Both the position numbers and the translations under genes were made by a program. DNA of 8,899 bases. Origin: Candidatus Falkowiibacteriota bacterium. GTDB taxonomy: Bacteria; Patescibacteriota; Patescibacteriia; CAIXNZ01; JADLGS01. The DNA lies in the NCBI GenBank assembly GCA_020849205.1, contig JADLGS010000010.1:1-8899 (forward strand). Reading direction: 5' to 3'. The notes beneath the pieces are model-generated. The model had not been told where the DNA came from and made no database searches. It saw only the letters and a program-made list of their open reading frames with translations. This document shows, piece after piece, positions 1 to 5,295 of this stretch. Numbering within the stretch: position 1 is the first letter of the stretch; each line of letters starts with the position of its first letter.

Positions 1-416
1 AAGATTGATGCGGCGGAAAGCGTTGAGCTTCCCATGCGCATATCAAGAGGCCCGTTTTTCATAAACGAGAAGCCTCGAGACTCGTCGCTTATCTGATAAG
101 ACGATAAGCCGAGATCCATAAGCACTCCATCCACTGCTTGCAAACCACTATCTGTGACGCACTGATTAATGTGATCATAGGTTGTGTTAAAAAGTTTAAC
201 TCGATCCGAATATGAAGAGAGGCGTTCTTTTGCAACACGAATCGAAGCCGGATCTCTATCAATCCCGATCAATAAACCCTTTGGCGAGTTTTTCACGAGT
301 ATTTCTTTTGAATGACCAGCTCCTCCAAGCGTCGCGTCAACATAGTTGCCGTTTTTCTTGATAGCCAGCTGCTCAATACATTCATTAAGAAGTACGCTCG
401 TATGTAAGAATTCCAT
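1..416 (-). CDS. rsmH: 16S rRNA (cytosine-1402-N4)-methyltransferase RsmH, N-terminal part (cut by window edge)
   Basis: The first 138 residues are visible and the gene continues past the left edge. RsmH uses S-adenosylmethionine to methylate N4 of C1402 in 16S rRNA of the small ribosomal subunit. Family motifs are clear: the SAM-binding glycine loop TLGGAGHS (residues 29-36), GIDRD (51-55), DLGLSS (101-106), and RGFSF then GPLDMRM (114-128). The start at MEFLHTSVLLNE is chosen because RsmH proteins normally begin a few residues before the conserved VLLxE. An in-frame ATG 23 codons upstream (485-483) exists, but the extension would run through the hairpin at 434-459 and looks non-conserved. 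No Shine-Dalgarno is visible. It follows mraZ as in most division clusters, but with an unusually long gap of 171 nt holding a terminator-like structure. Identity is very secure; the exact start less so. Confidence 0.96.
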   Translation of the reverse strand, partial: MEFLHTSVLLNECIEQLAIKKNGNYVDATLGGAGHSKEILVKNSPKGLLIGIDRDPASIRVAKERLSSYSDRVKLFNTTYDHINQCVTDSGLQAVDGVLMDLGLSSYQISDESRGFSFMKNGPLDMRMGSSTLSAASI

Positions 417-425
417 AATTTCGTG

Positions 426-459
426 AAAAAAATAACCACTCGTGTCATCACGAGAGGTT
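426..459 (-). terminator. Intrinsic-terminator-like hairpin with T7 tract directly upstream of rsmH
   Basis: On the minus strand AACC-T-CTCGTG pairs with CACGAG-T-GGTT around an ATGA loop, giving ten base pairs with one T-T mismatch. It is followed after one A by seven T residues (432-426). The rsmH start codon comes 9 nt after the last T. The shape is that of an intrinsic terminator or attenuator for transcripts coming from mraZ. Only the minus direction has the T tract. Confidence 0.75.
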
Positions 460-529
460 GGCGAGAGCGCTCCTAGAACGCCCATTAAGGGAAGAAGGAG
501 ATAAGCACATCCACTTCTACCCTCAAGCG

Positions 530-552
530 CATTTCCATGTCCCCATGGAATG
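530..552 (-). other. Hairpin in the mraZ-rsmH leader region
   Basis: On the minus strand CATTCCATG and CATGGAAATG pair around a GGGA tetraloop, making a stem of about nine pairs with one bulged A. It lies 71 nt before the terminator-like hairpin in the same gap. A single MraZ-box-like AAGTGG (CCACTT on the plus strand at 511-516) lies between them. It may be part of a structured leader; no function is shown. Confidence 0.4.
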
Positions 553-587
553 CTTGGTAAGCTCGTCACATATGCGACTTAGGCTTA

Positions 588-1019
588 CTACACATCTAAT
601 CCATCTAAGGCTTCTGCAATATTACTTGAATCCTTTTCGGTAGCCTTCTTATAAGATTCCCAAGACTTTTCGTCCCAGATCTCAAGATGACTATACAATC
701 CCGTTATTACGACTCTTTTTTGTAATTTCGCATACTCCCTTAGATATTCAGGCAAAATAATTCTTCCCTGTTTATCTAAGGATACGTCCATAGCACCGGC
801 AAGCATAAGGCGCGCAAACGCACGCGTGTTTTGCTTAGAGATTGGTAAAGCCGCAAGCTTAATTGCAAGCTTTTCCCATTCTACTAATGTATAGACATAA
901 AGACAGTTGTCCAAACCTCTTGTGACAACTGCTCCTTTGAGTAATGACGACTTGAACTTGCTTGGCAATGCCAAGCGGCCCTTGTCGTCTACCGTGTGTT
1001 TGTATTCACCGATAAACAT
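588..1019 (-). CDS. mraZ: Transcriptional regulator MraZ
   Basis: This 143-aa protein has the usual MraZ length and begins with the typical MFIGEYKH. It carries two SpoVT/AbrB-like half-domains, each with the DxxxR signature: D11-R15 in VDDKGRLALP and D82-R86 in LDKQGRIILP. MraZ forms a ring-shaped oligomer that binds direct repeats in front of its own gene and controls the division and wall cluster, generally as a repressor. The reading frame is open for another 36 codons upstream to 1127. That longer start is rejected because the promoter (-10 at 1080-1085) lies inside it and MFIGEY is the conserved N-terminus. No Shine-Dalgarno is seen; the sequence before ATG is CCAAAAAGAT. It ends in TAG. 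rsmH follows after 171 nt. Autoregulation is likely, given the boxes at 1043-1064. Confidence 0.96.
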   Translation of the reverse strand: MFIGEYKHTVDDKGRLALPSKFKSSLLKGAVVTRGLDNCLYVYTLVEWEKLAIKLAALPISKQNTRAFARLMLAGAMDVSLDKQGRIILPEYLREYAKLQKRVVITGLYSHLEIWDEKSWESYKKATEKDSSNIAEALDGLDV

Positions 1020-1042
1020 ATCTTTTTGGCGAGAGGTTAGTG

Positions 1043-1064
1043 ATTCCCCACTTCCCTCCACTTT
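1043..1064 (-). promoter_or_regulatory. MraZ-box pair (operator)
   Basis: The minus strand reads AAGTGGAGGGAAGTGGGGAA: two decamers of the form AAGTGGNGGR repeated at exactly 10 bp. This matches the AAAGTG-type direct repeats described for Mollicute MraZ and resembles the TGGG repeats of Enterobacteria. The pair lies about 10-30 nt downstream of the predicted transcription start, where bound MraZ could block early elongation. Confidence 0.75.
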
Positions 1065-1079
1065 CAACCTAACAATACC

Positions 1080-1108
1080 ATTATATACCACCACATGACA
1101 CAGGTCAA
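1080..1108 (-). promoter_or_regulatory. Sigma70-type promoter of mraZ
   Basis: On the minus strand TTGACC (1108-1103) and TATAAT (1085-1080) are separated by exactly 17 bp. The predicted start is near 1073, leaving a leader of about 54 nt with the MraZ boxes inside. This promoter also fixes the mraZ start at 1019 rather than 1127. Confidence 0.85.
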
Positions 1109-1113
1109 CACAG

Positions 1114-1122
1114 TTATCCACA
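1114..1122 (+). promoter_or_regulatory. DnaA box
   Basis: TTATCCACA is a perfect match to the strong DnaA-box consensus TTATNCACA. It sits 5 bp upstream of the mraZ -35 box and touches the palindrome that begins at 1122. It is a single box, so a replication origin is not supported. A role of DnaA at the mraZ promoter is possible, but a chance 9-mer cannot be excluded. Confidence 0.4.
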
Positions 1123-1149
1123 GTCACGGCAATCGCGATTGCCGTGACT
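1122..1149. repeat. Perfect 28-bp palindrome
   Basis: Arms of 14 bp (AGTCACGGCAATCG and its exact complement) meet without a spacer. The outer arms TCACGGCA / TGCCGTGA and a central TCGC recur in the terminator at 4829-4869, suggesting a dispersed hairpin family. There is no T tract on either side, so it is not a typical terminator. It overlaps the first heptad repeat and the last base of the DnaA box. Confidence 0.85.
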
Positions 1150-1202
1150 AATTACTAATTTCTAATTTCCAATTTTCAATTAACAATTTCTAGTTACTAG
1201 TT
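1147..1202. repeat. Heptamer tandem array 1 (ACTAATT type, about 8 copies)
   Basis: Eight consecutive 7-bp units: ACTAATT twice, then TCTAATT, TCCAATT, TTCAATT, AACAATT, TCTAGTT and ACTAGTT. Rotated by five bases the unit is TTACTAA, close to TTACTAC of the next array. It is non-coding, A+T-rich and placed between the mraZ promoter and the tsaB terminator. Confidence 0.85.
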
Positions 1203-1212
1203 ATTGGGAAAT

Positions 1213-1236
1213 AAAAAAACCAGCATCGTGCTAGTT
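1213..1236 (-). terminator. Intrinsic terminator of the regulator-tsaB operon
   Basis: On the minus strand AACTAGCA pairs with TGCTGGTT around a CGA triloop (8 pairs, one G-T wobble). It runs into a T tract on the minus strand (1219-1213). It lies 78 nt after the tsaB stop codon, between two heptamer arrays. Confidence 0.85.
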
Positions 1237-1243
1237 AATTTTC

Positions 1244-1306
1244 TTACTTCTTACTACTTACTACTTACTACTAACTACTTACTACTAACTACTTACATCT
1301 TAATTC
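1244..1306. repeat. Heptamer tandem array 2 (TTACTAC type, 9 copies)
   Basis: Nine consecutive 7-bp units: TTACTTC, three TTACTAC, TAACTAC, TTACTAC, TAACTAC, TTACATC and TTAATTC. It lies in the 3' untranslated region of tsaB, so it is probably transcribed. It looks like short tandemly repeated repeats rather than CRISPR, because there are no spacers. Confidence 0.9.
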
Positions 1307-1313
1307 TCCCTCC

Positions 1314-1733
1314 CTACTGACTTCCGACTTCCGACTCCTGACTTCTGATCGTTATATTCGCCTCCCTGTCATATGCAGGCACAAGAGTTATACCTTTTGC
1401 AACTTTACTTGTTGCCAAAATTATTTTTTCATCGGTATCTAGTTCTGACAACGGTGCGCCAAAAAGCGCGATACCCAGCGTTTGACTTAACGTGTTTGCC
1501 ACGGCGCACGCTATTCGCAAACTCGTAAAACTACCCGGACCCGTGACGACGATAATCCCCTCCAACGAAGAAACCACAATAGTATGACGCGATAAAAATT
1601 CTTCAATCACCTCAGGTAACTTCTCCGAAATTGTATTTCCTCCTTCAAAGACAAAATCATCAACTTTTTGAGTTGAGGTAAAAAGAGAGAGATGTATCTT
1701 GCCGGTCGCAGAAGTATCAACAAAAAGAAACAT
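1314..1733 (-). CDS. tsaB: Short TsaB, tRNA t6A37 biosynthesis complex dimerisation subunit
   Basis: TsaB is the inactive ASKHA-fold partner of TsaD. With TsaE it supports transfer of threonylcarbamoyl to A37 of ANN-decoding tRNAs. The N-terminus FLFVDTSATG matches the family's IDTS start, and GPGSFTSLRIA (residues 65-75) is the family hallmark. At 139 aa it is much shorter than the roughly 230 aa of E. coli TsaB, so mostly the first subdomain remains. The end PAYDREANITI resembles the C-terminal YGREPNI-type motif I recall from short forms. The final nine residues, SQESEVGSQ, come from heptamer array 3. ATG follows the upstream gene's TAG after one base, so translation is probably coupled. 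tsaD, tsaC and tsaE are not in this window. Confidence 0.88.
   Translation of the reverse strand: MFLFVDTSATGKIHLSLFTSTQKVDDFVFEGGNTISEKLPEVIEEFLSRHTIVVSSLEGIIVVTGPGSFTSLRIACAVANTLSQTLGIALFGAPLSELDTDEKIILATSKVAKGITLVPAYDREANITIRSQESEVGSQ
1318..1345. repeat. Heptamer tandem array 3 (TGACTTC type, 4 copies) inside the tsaB 3' end
   Basis: Four units: TGACTTC, CGACTTC, CGACTCC and TGACTTC, with a partial TGA after them. The array encodes the last nine residues of TsaB. Because 7 is not a multiple of 3, each copy is read in a different frame. The family is related to array 2 (T-K-A-C-T-W-C). Confidence 0.85.
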
Positions 1734-1734
1734 A

Positions 1735-2331
1735 CTAGACTAATGAAGCCCCTGAATTAAAAATTTTATCGATCATAACGATCTTTTTGCCATCAAGAAT
1801 TGAATATACAAATTTATCCGCAACGTTTCTGCGATAATTAAATTCCTCGGCAGAAAGCACTGTATAATTAATTTCGCGATTAAACTGCTTCTCGTATTTA
1901 TTGATGACTGCATTCACCTTTTTCTTATCAATTGTACCAACCATCAAGATATCTGTAGGAATATGCTTCTCTCCAACAAAGCTACCTGTTAAGGCGAAAT
2001 ACGCGATATCCCCAGAACGAATAATGTCAGAGGCAAACTCACGCTCAATGATGAATTGAGTTTTTTGAATCATTCCTTTGAGCTCAGAGTACAAAATGAA
2101 ATCAGGTACTACTTGGTAGTATTTCATTTTGGGTCCTTTTGGTGACTCTTCTTTTTCAACTTCCTCAACGACGCCAAGTTCAACGAGATTACTGATTTCA
2201 CGTCGTACCGCGTTAATCTGAGAATCAATTATGCGCGTTAATTCGCGAACATAAAATTGCTGCCCAGGATTATTCAAAAAGAGCTGTAAAAGTCGTACCC
2301 GTGTTTGTGAACCAAATAATTGTTCAAGCAT
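1735..2331 (-). CDS. Winged-helix regulator with degenerate nucleotidyltransferase-like domain
   Basis: A 198-aa protein. Residues about 5-75 form an ArsR/MarR-like winged helix: a helix at RVRLLQLFLNNP, the recognition region RELTRIIDSQINAVRREISNLVE, and a wing with KGPKMKYYQV. Residues about 105-190 resemble a nucleotidyltransferase-fold domain: LTGSF (114-118) followed by TDILMVG (126-132). The usual GS...DxD active site keeps only one Asp (D127), so catalysis is unlikely and it may act as a sensor or in dimerisation. It is first in an operon with tsaB (1-nt gap) and divergent from the large membrane protein gene at 2404. The 18-bp dyad at 2346-2363 is a candidate operator, suggesting autoregulation and control of the divergent gene. 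Its target or ligand is unknown. Confidence 0.78.
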   Translation of the reverse strand: MLEQLFGSQTRVRLLQLFLNNPGQQFYVRELTRIIDSQINAVRREISNLVELGVVEEVEKEESPKGPKMKYYQVVPDFILYSELKGMIQKTQFIIEREFASDIIRSGDIAYFALTGSFVGEKHIPTDILMVGTIDKKKVNAVINKYEKQFNREINYTVLSAEEFNYRRNVADKFVYSILDGKKIVMIDKIFNSGASLV

Positions 2332-2345
2332 ACTTTAGAGGCCTT

Positions 2346-2363
2346 GCTGATGTTTGTATCAGC
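2346..2363. promoter_or_regulatory. 18-bp dyad, candidate operator
   Basis: GCTGATGTTTGTATCAGC has perfect 6-bp arms around a 6-bp centre. It overlaps the weak -35 region of the plus promoter and falls just inside the minus transcript. A bound dimer of the winged-helix protein could therefore affect both directions. Alternatively it forms an RNA hairpin in the regulator's leader. Confidence 0.5.
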
Positions 2364-2383
2364 TCTGCTATTTGTAGTATAAT
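2354..2383 (+). promoter_or_regulatory. Promoter of the pseudophosphatase-propeller gene
   Basis: A perfect TATAAT (2378-2383) has only a weak -35 (TTGTAT at 2354-2359, 18-bp spacing). Transcription would start near 2390, leaving about 14 nt before the ATG. A weak -35 beside a dyad fits a regulated promoter. Confidence 0.6.
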
Positions 2384-2404
2384 ATGTACATACCAACGCG
2401 TCAA
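2376..2404 (-). promoter_or_regulatory. Promoter of the winged-helix regulator-tsaB operon
   Basis: On the minus strand TTGACG (2404-2399) and TATACT (2381-2376) are spaced by 17 bp. The -10 box overlaps the TATAAT of the opposite promoter by four bases, and the -35 box touches the ATG of the divergent gene. The predicted start is near 2369, with a leader of about 38 nt containing the dyad. Confidence 0.75.
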
Positions 2405-4572
2405 TGTCTCGCCTACAAATATCACAGGTTTTTATACAGTTTTTCTCATATAAATCACGGAGCGCTTCTAAGGTTTTTGTGAGCACTCCTAGCCTCACCC
2501 AAAGCGAACACTATGGAACTCTTTTTGGTATTATTGAGATCAACACTCCAAACAAAGAGAACCCAAAAATAATTTCCCTCATCACTGACTTCCTTGAGCA
2601 CTTTTATTATTCAAGCGCTCAATCAACAGACGTCCTCGCTCGTTTCGAAGAAACGTTACAAAAAACAAATGAATATTTTGAGCAACTACTCGAAACACAA
2701 GCAACCTTGCTCATGGGTACGCTTACAAAATCCACATTTAAACAAAAAGTTAATTTTGCAGTTGGAGTTATAATCGACAAAGATCTTCATCTGTGCGCTA
2801 ATTCCGGAATCACTTCACTACTACTCTACCGCACCAATCAAGAATTTAAATCAGTTTCAATTGTAGAACAAGATGAAGATAATTCTCCTAAACTTTTTAC
2901 AAGCGTTGTAAGTGGTGAATGCGCTCCGGGTAATTATCTCTTCTTTTCAAACGCAAACGTCAATAAACACATCACGACAGAAAGAATTGTAAAAACTGTT
3001 ACATCACTTCCTGTCAACAAAGCCGCCGACTATCTCAAAAACTCACTCCTTGGATTTGATGGATTTAATTTTAGCGCCATCATCATTTCAAATCCTAAAC
3101 CAGAAACGCTCTCAACATCTCACAACTCAATGAGTACTATATCAAGTCTCAACAAAAAAGAGGCGGATACAGAAAAATTACTCTCATCAAGCCTTCTACC
3201 AAACATCAACACTAGCCTTGAACATTTTTCAGGCATCATCAAATCGAAATTTCAAAAATCTTCTACTCGTCCACAAACTGAATCACATCCTACTACCAAA
3301 ACATCTAGCACCGTTACGCAGGAATTCGAAAAACTCAAAACTAAAACAAAACAGTATTCACCAACAATTAATTGGTCGGCGTTCTCTCAAAGTAAATTCG
3401 TGCTTTCAATTGCTTTGATGTTGAAAAAATTACAAAGATCAGTGATTAATGCCATCAACAACCTCCCCTCATTTACAAAACTACTTACTGCATTGTTTAT
3501 CATTGTTATGATAGGGTTTGGCTATAGCCTCTATCGTTCTAACCCGCAAGCTATTCCCGCCTTCATCGAACAATTCGGCAAAAACGAAGAGCTTGCTGCG
3601 CTTGAAACTGCCTTAACAGATGTGGAAGCAAAAGTTATTGTAGGCGATCTTGCGACTGCGCAAACATTACTCACCGATATTGAAGCAAAATTACCAACTG
3701 TCAAAGTGAGTCATAACTCTGACCAACAAAAGCTTGAACAATTAAATCTCACATTTAACAACCTCGTAGCAAAAATCAGAAAAATTACATTAATCAATGA
3801 TCCAATCTTAGTAACAACAATCACCAATGCAACCAAGGAAGATCAATTTGTAATCGGTCAATATAAAGATGAATTAATCCTCATCAATAAAGATAGTGGA
3901 AAGGAGGCGTACTCATTTAATACAGTATCAAAAAATATTTCTTCACTCACAAAATCATGGAGCGCTGAAATACTAAACGCTACGACAATCAATAACGCGC
4001 TCTATGCTCTAAGCGCAAATAATACTATTCACGCATTATCAGGAAATACTTTTACTTCATACCCTGTACCTTCAAGCGCTCAAATCACCGACATCACTTA
4101 CTACAATGATCGCCTCTACTCACTCACCCCTTCTGTAAACCAACTCAGTAGACATGCTACCGTTGGCGGCGCTTATCAATCGGGTATAACTTGGATTCAA
4201 GAGTCAGGGGTAAGTATTTCAGATGCAGTTGGATTATCAATAGACACAAGAGTGTGGGTTGCGCTCAAAAATGGTGTAGTTAAAAAATTATTCAAAGGAT
4301 ACACGCAAGCGTTTGCCTTAGAGCAAATTCAACCACCGCTCACAACAATAGATGATTTTACAAAAAACGAAAATTCAACCAACCTCTACATCCTCGATAA
4401 AGAACAAAAACGCGTTATAGTATTTAATGAAGACGGCGCCTTGATTACTCAATACTACTCATCTCAAATTTCTCGAATCGACTCAATGTACGTCAATGAA
4501 CTAGCAAAAACAGTATACGTGACGAGTGGAAATGAAGTATATGCACTCTTCATGACACATCTTAATAACTAA
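2404..4572 (+). CDS. Membrane protein: PP2C-like pseudophosphatase domain, TM helix, extracytoplasmic propeller-like domain
   Basis: A 722-aa protein in three parts. Residues about 20-230 look like a PP2C-type phosphatase fold: HLCANSGITSLLLYR (129-143) sits where PP2C has its GDSR-like strand, and YLFFSNANV (178-186) where it has LLxTDG. The metal-binding aspartates are missing at both places, so it is probably catalytically dead. Residues about 231-355 are a low-complexity Ser/Thr/Lys linker. One TM helix spans about 359-377. Residues about 392-462 are helical, perhaps coiled coil. Residues about 465-720 contain repeated beta-rich units (YKDELILINKDSG, NALYALSANNTIHAL, LYILDKEQKRVIVFNEDG) resembling PQQ/NHL-type blades. 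The fold calls are by eye. It is followed after 8 nt by a small basic protein gene and is divergent from the regulator. The start is chosen because it lies just after a promoter and no other ATG occurs before residue 104. Function unknown. Confidence 0.72.
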   Translation: MSRLQISQVFIQFFSYKSRSASKVFVSTPSLTQSEHYGTLFGIIEINTPNKENPKIISLITDFLEHFYYSSAQSTDVLARFEETLQKTNEYFEQLLETQATLLMGTLTKSTFKQKVNFAVGVIIDKDLHLCANSGITSLLLYRTNQEFKSVSIVEQDEDNSPKLFTSVVSGECAPGNYLFFSNANVNKHITTERIVKTVTSLPVNKAADYLKNSLLGFDGFNFSAIIISNPKPETLSTSHNSMSTISSLNKKEADTEKLLSSSLLPNINTSLEHFSGIIKSKFQKSSTRPQTESHPTTKTSSTVTQEFEKLKTKTKQYSPTINWSAFSQSKFVLSIALMLKKLQRSVINAINNLPSFTKLLTALFIIVMIGFGYSLYRSNPQAIPAFIEQFGKNEELAALETALTDVEAKVIVGDLATAQTLLTDIEAKLPTVKVSHNSDQQKLEQLNLTFNNLVAKIRKITLINDPILVTTITNATKEDQFVIGQYKDELILINKDSGKEAYSFNTVSKNISSLTKSWSAEILNATTINNALYALSANNTIHALSGNTFTSYPVPSSAQITDITYYNDRLYSLTPSVNQLSRHATVGGAYQSGITWIQESGVSISDAVGLSIDTRVWVALKNGVVKKLFKGYTQAFALEQIQPPLTTIDDFTKNENSTNLYILDKEQKRVIVFNEDGALITQYYSSQISRIDSMYVNELAKTVYVTSGNEVYALFMTHLNN

Positions 4573-4580
4573 TAATTCGT

Positions 4581-4829
4581 ATGCCTCCATTTAATCTTGG
4601 AATCGGCTCATGGAAAAGCACCAGCTCCTCAAAACCACAAACAAAAGATGAGAAAGAGAAAGAGGTTATTTATAATCGCGCGCTTGACATGAATCGTGAA
4701 AATCTACAACGCAAACTTCGAATCAAGCAAATGGACTTACGTCGCAAAATTACAGAAGCGCAACGCTCTGGTAATACTGAACTTGCTCGAAAACTTGAAC
4801 GCGAGCTTAATACGAGTAGACGTGGTTAA
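4581..4829 (+). CDS. Small basic, helical hypothetical protein (82 aa)
   Basis: I do not recognise a named family. The first 20 or so residues are Gly/Ser/Pro-rich and probably disordered. Residues about 22-80 are highly charged (Lys, Arg, Glu) and should form a long helix or coiled coil: NRENLQRKLRIKQMDLRRKI, then a second segment ending KLERELNTSRRG. There is no signal peptide or membrane segment. It starts 8 nt after the stop of the membrane protein gene and ends at the bidirectional terminator, so the two are almost certainly one transcript. It might bind the cytoplasmic part of that protein, or nucleic acid, but nothing in the sequence proves either. The gene is believable because of its tight spacing, its own stop at the terminator, and its coherent charged composition. 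Confidence 0.75.
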   Translation: MPPFNLGIGSWKSTSSSKPQTKDEKEKEVIYNRALDMNRENLQRKLRIKQMDLRRKITEAQRSGNTELARKLERELNTSRRG

Positions 4830-4869
4830 AAAAATCATCACGGCAGTCGCACTGCCGTGATGATTTTTT
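4829..4869. terminator. Bidirectional intrinsic terminator between convergent operons
   Basis: A 19-bp perfect stem with a CGC loop, flanked by A and T runs, so it works in either direction. It ends the plus-strand operon (starting at the last base of its TAA) and the minus-strand rplJ-rplL operon (rplL stop at 4884). The stem core TCACGGCA / TGCCGTGA is shared with the palindrome at 1122-1149. Confidence 0.95.
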
Positions 4870-4883
4870 GTTTTGCGAAACTA

Positions 4884-5279
4884 TTATTTGATAGTTACAA
4901 CAGCGCCTACGTCAGTAAGCTGCTTCTTGATAGTCTCAGCTTCTTCCTTCTTAACGCCTGACTTAACAACCTTAGGAGCTCCATCAACTAAATCCTTAGC
5001 TTCCTTAAGACCTTGACCAGTGATCTCCTTTACAACCTTGATAACACCGATCTTGTTGTCACCTGCATTAGTCAATTCAACATCAAATGATGTCTTCTCT
5101 TCTGCTGCTGGGGCACCTGCGCCACCCGCTACCATCATCATAGGAGCTGCAGCTGATACGCCAAATTTATCTTCTAATACCTTAACGAGTTCTGAGAGTT
5201 CCATTACAGGCATCTTCTCAATCTCTTCCACCAAAGCCTTAAACTTTGCTGGAACTTCAACAATTTTGTTCTCTTCCAT
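4884..5279 (-). CDS. rplL: 50S ribosomal protein bL12 (L7/L12)
   Basis: A 131-aa protein of standard length. Residues 1-40 are the N-terminal dimerisation and L10-binding domain. Residues about 42-60 are an Ala/Gly/Pro hinge with a run of Met ([18 protein letters not shown]). Residues 61-131 are the C-terminal factor-binding domain with the family hallmark [15 protein letters not shown] and ending VGAVVTIK. L7/L12 dimers bind the L10 stalk base and recruit elongation and initiation factors and stimulate their GTPases. It lies 16 nt after rplJ in the usual order. The 16-nt spacer is A+T-rich and lacks a Shine-Dalgarno, so expression well above L10 must depend on other features. The bidirectional terminator lies 15 nt downstream. 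Confidence 0.98.
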   Translation of the reverse strand: MEENKIVEVPAKFKALVEEIEKMPVMELSELVKVLEDKFGVSAAAPMMMVAGGAGAPAAEEKTSFDVELTNAGDNKIGVIKVVKEITGQGLKEAKDLVDGAPKVVKSGVKKEEAETIKKQLTDVGAVVTIK

Positions 5280-5295
5280 ATTGTTATAATTTAAT

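Noticed and set aside
417..485. RsmH start at the upstream in-frame ATG (485)
   Set aside because: The extension runs through the terminator-like hairpin and precedes the conserved VLLxE by too many residues.
458..643. Plus-strand 61-codon open frame between rsmH and mraZ
   Set aside because: It overlaps the mraZ end and the leader hairpins, has no promoter or start context, and its translation has no family character.
1020..1127. N-terminal extension of mraZ to 1127
   Set aside because: The promoter and MraZ boxes lie inside it and MFIGEY is the conserved N-terminus.
1114..1202. Replication origin (DnaA box plus A+T-rich repeats)
   Set aside because: Only one DnaA box and no dnaA or dnaN nearby.
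1147..1345. CRISPR array
   Set aside because: Units are 7 bp and contiguous, with no spacers.
2274..2498. Minus-strand open frame across the divergent promoter region
   Set aside because: It overlaps both real genes and both promoters and has no family resemblance.
5020..5289. Antisense open frame over rplL
   Set aside because: It is a shadow of the Ala-rich rplL coding sequence.
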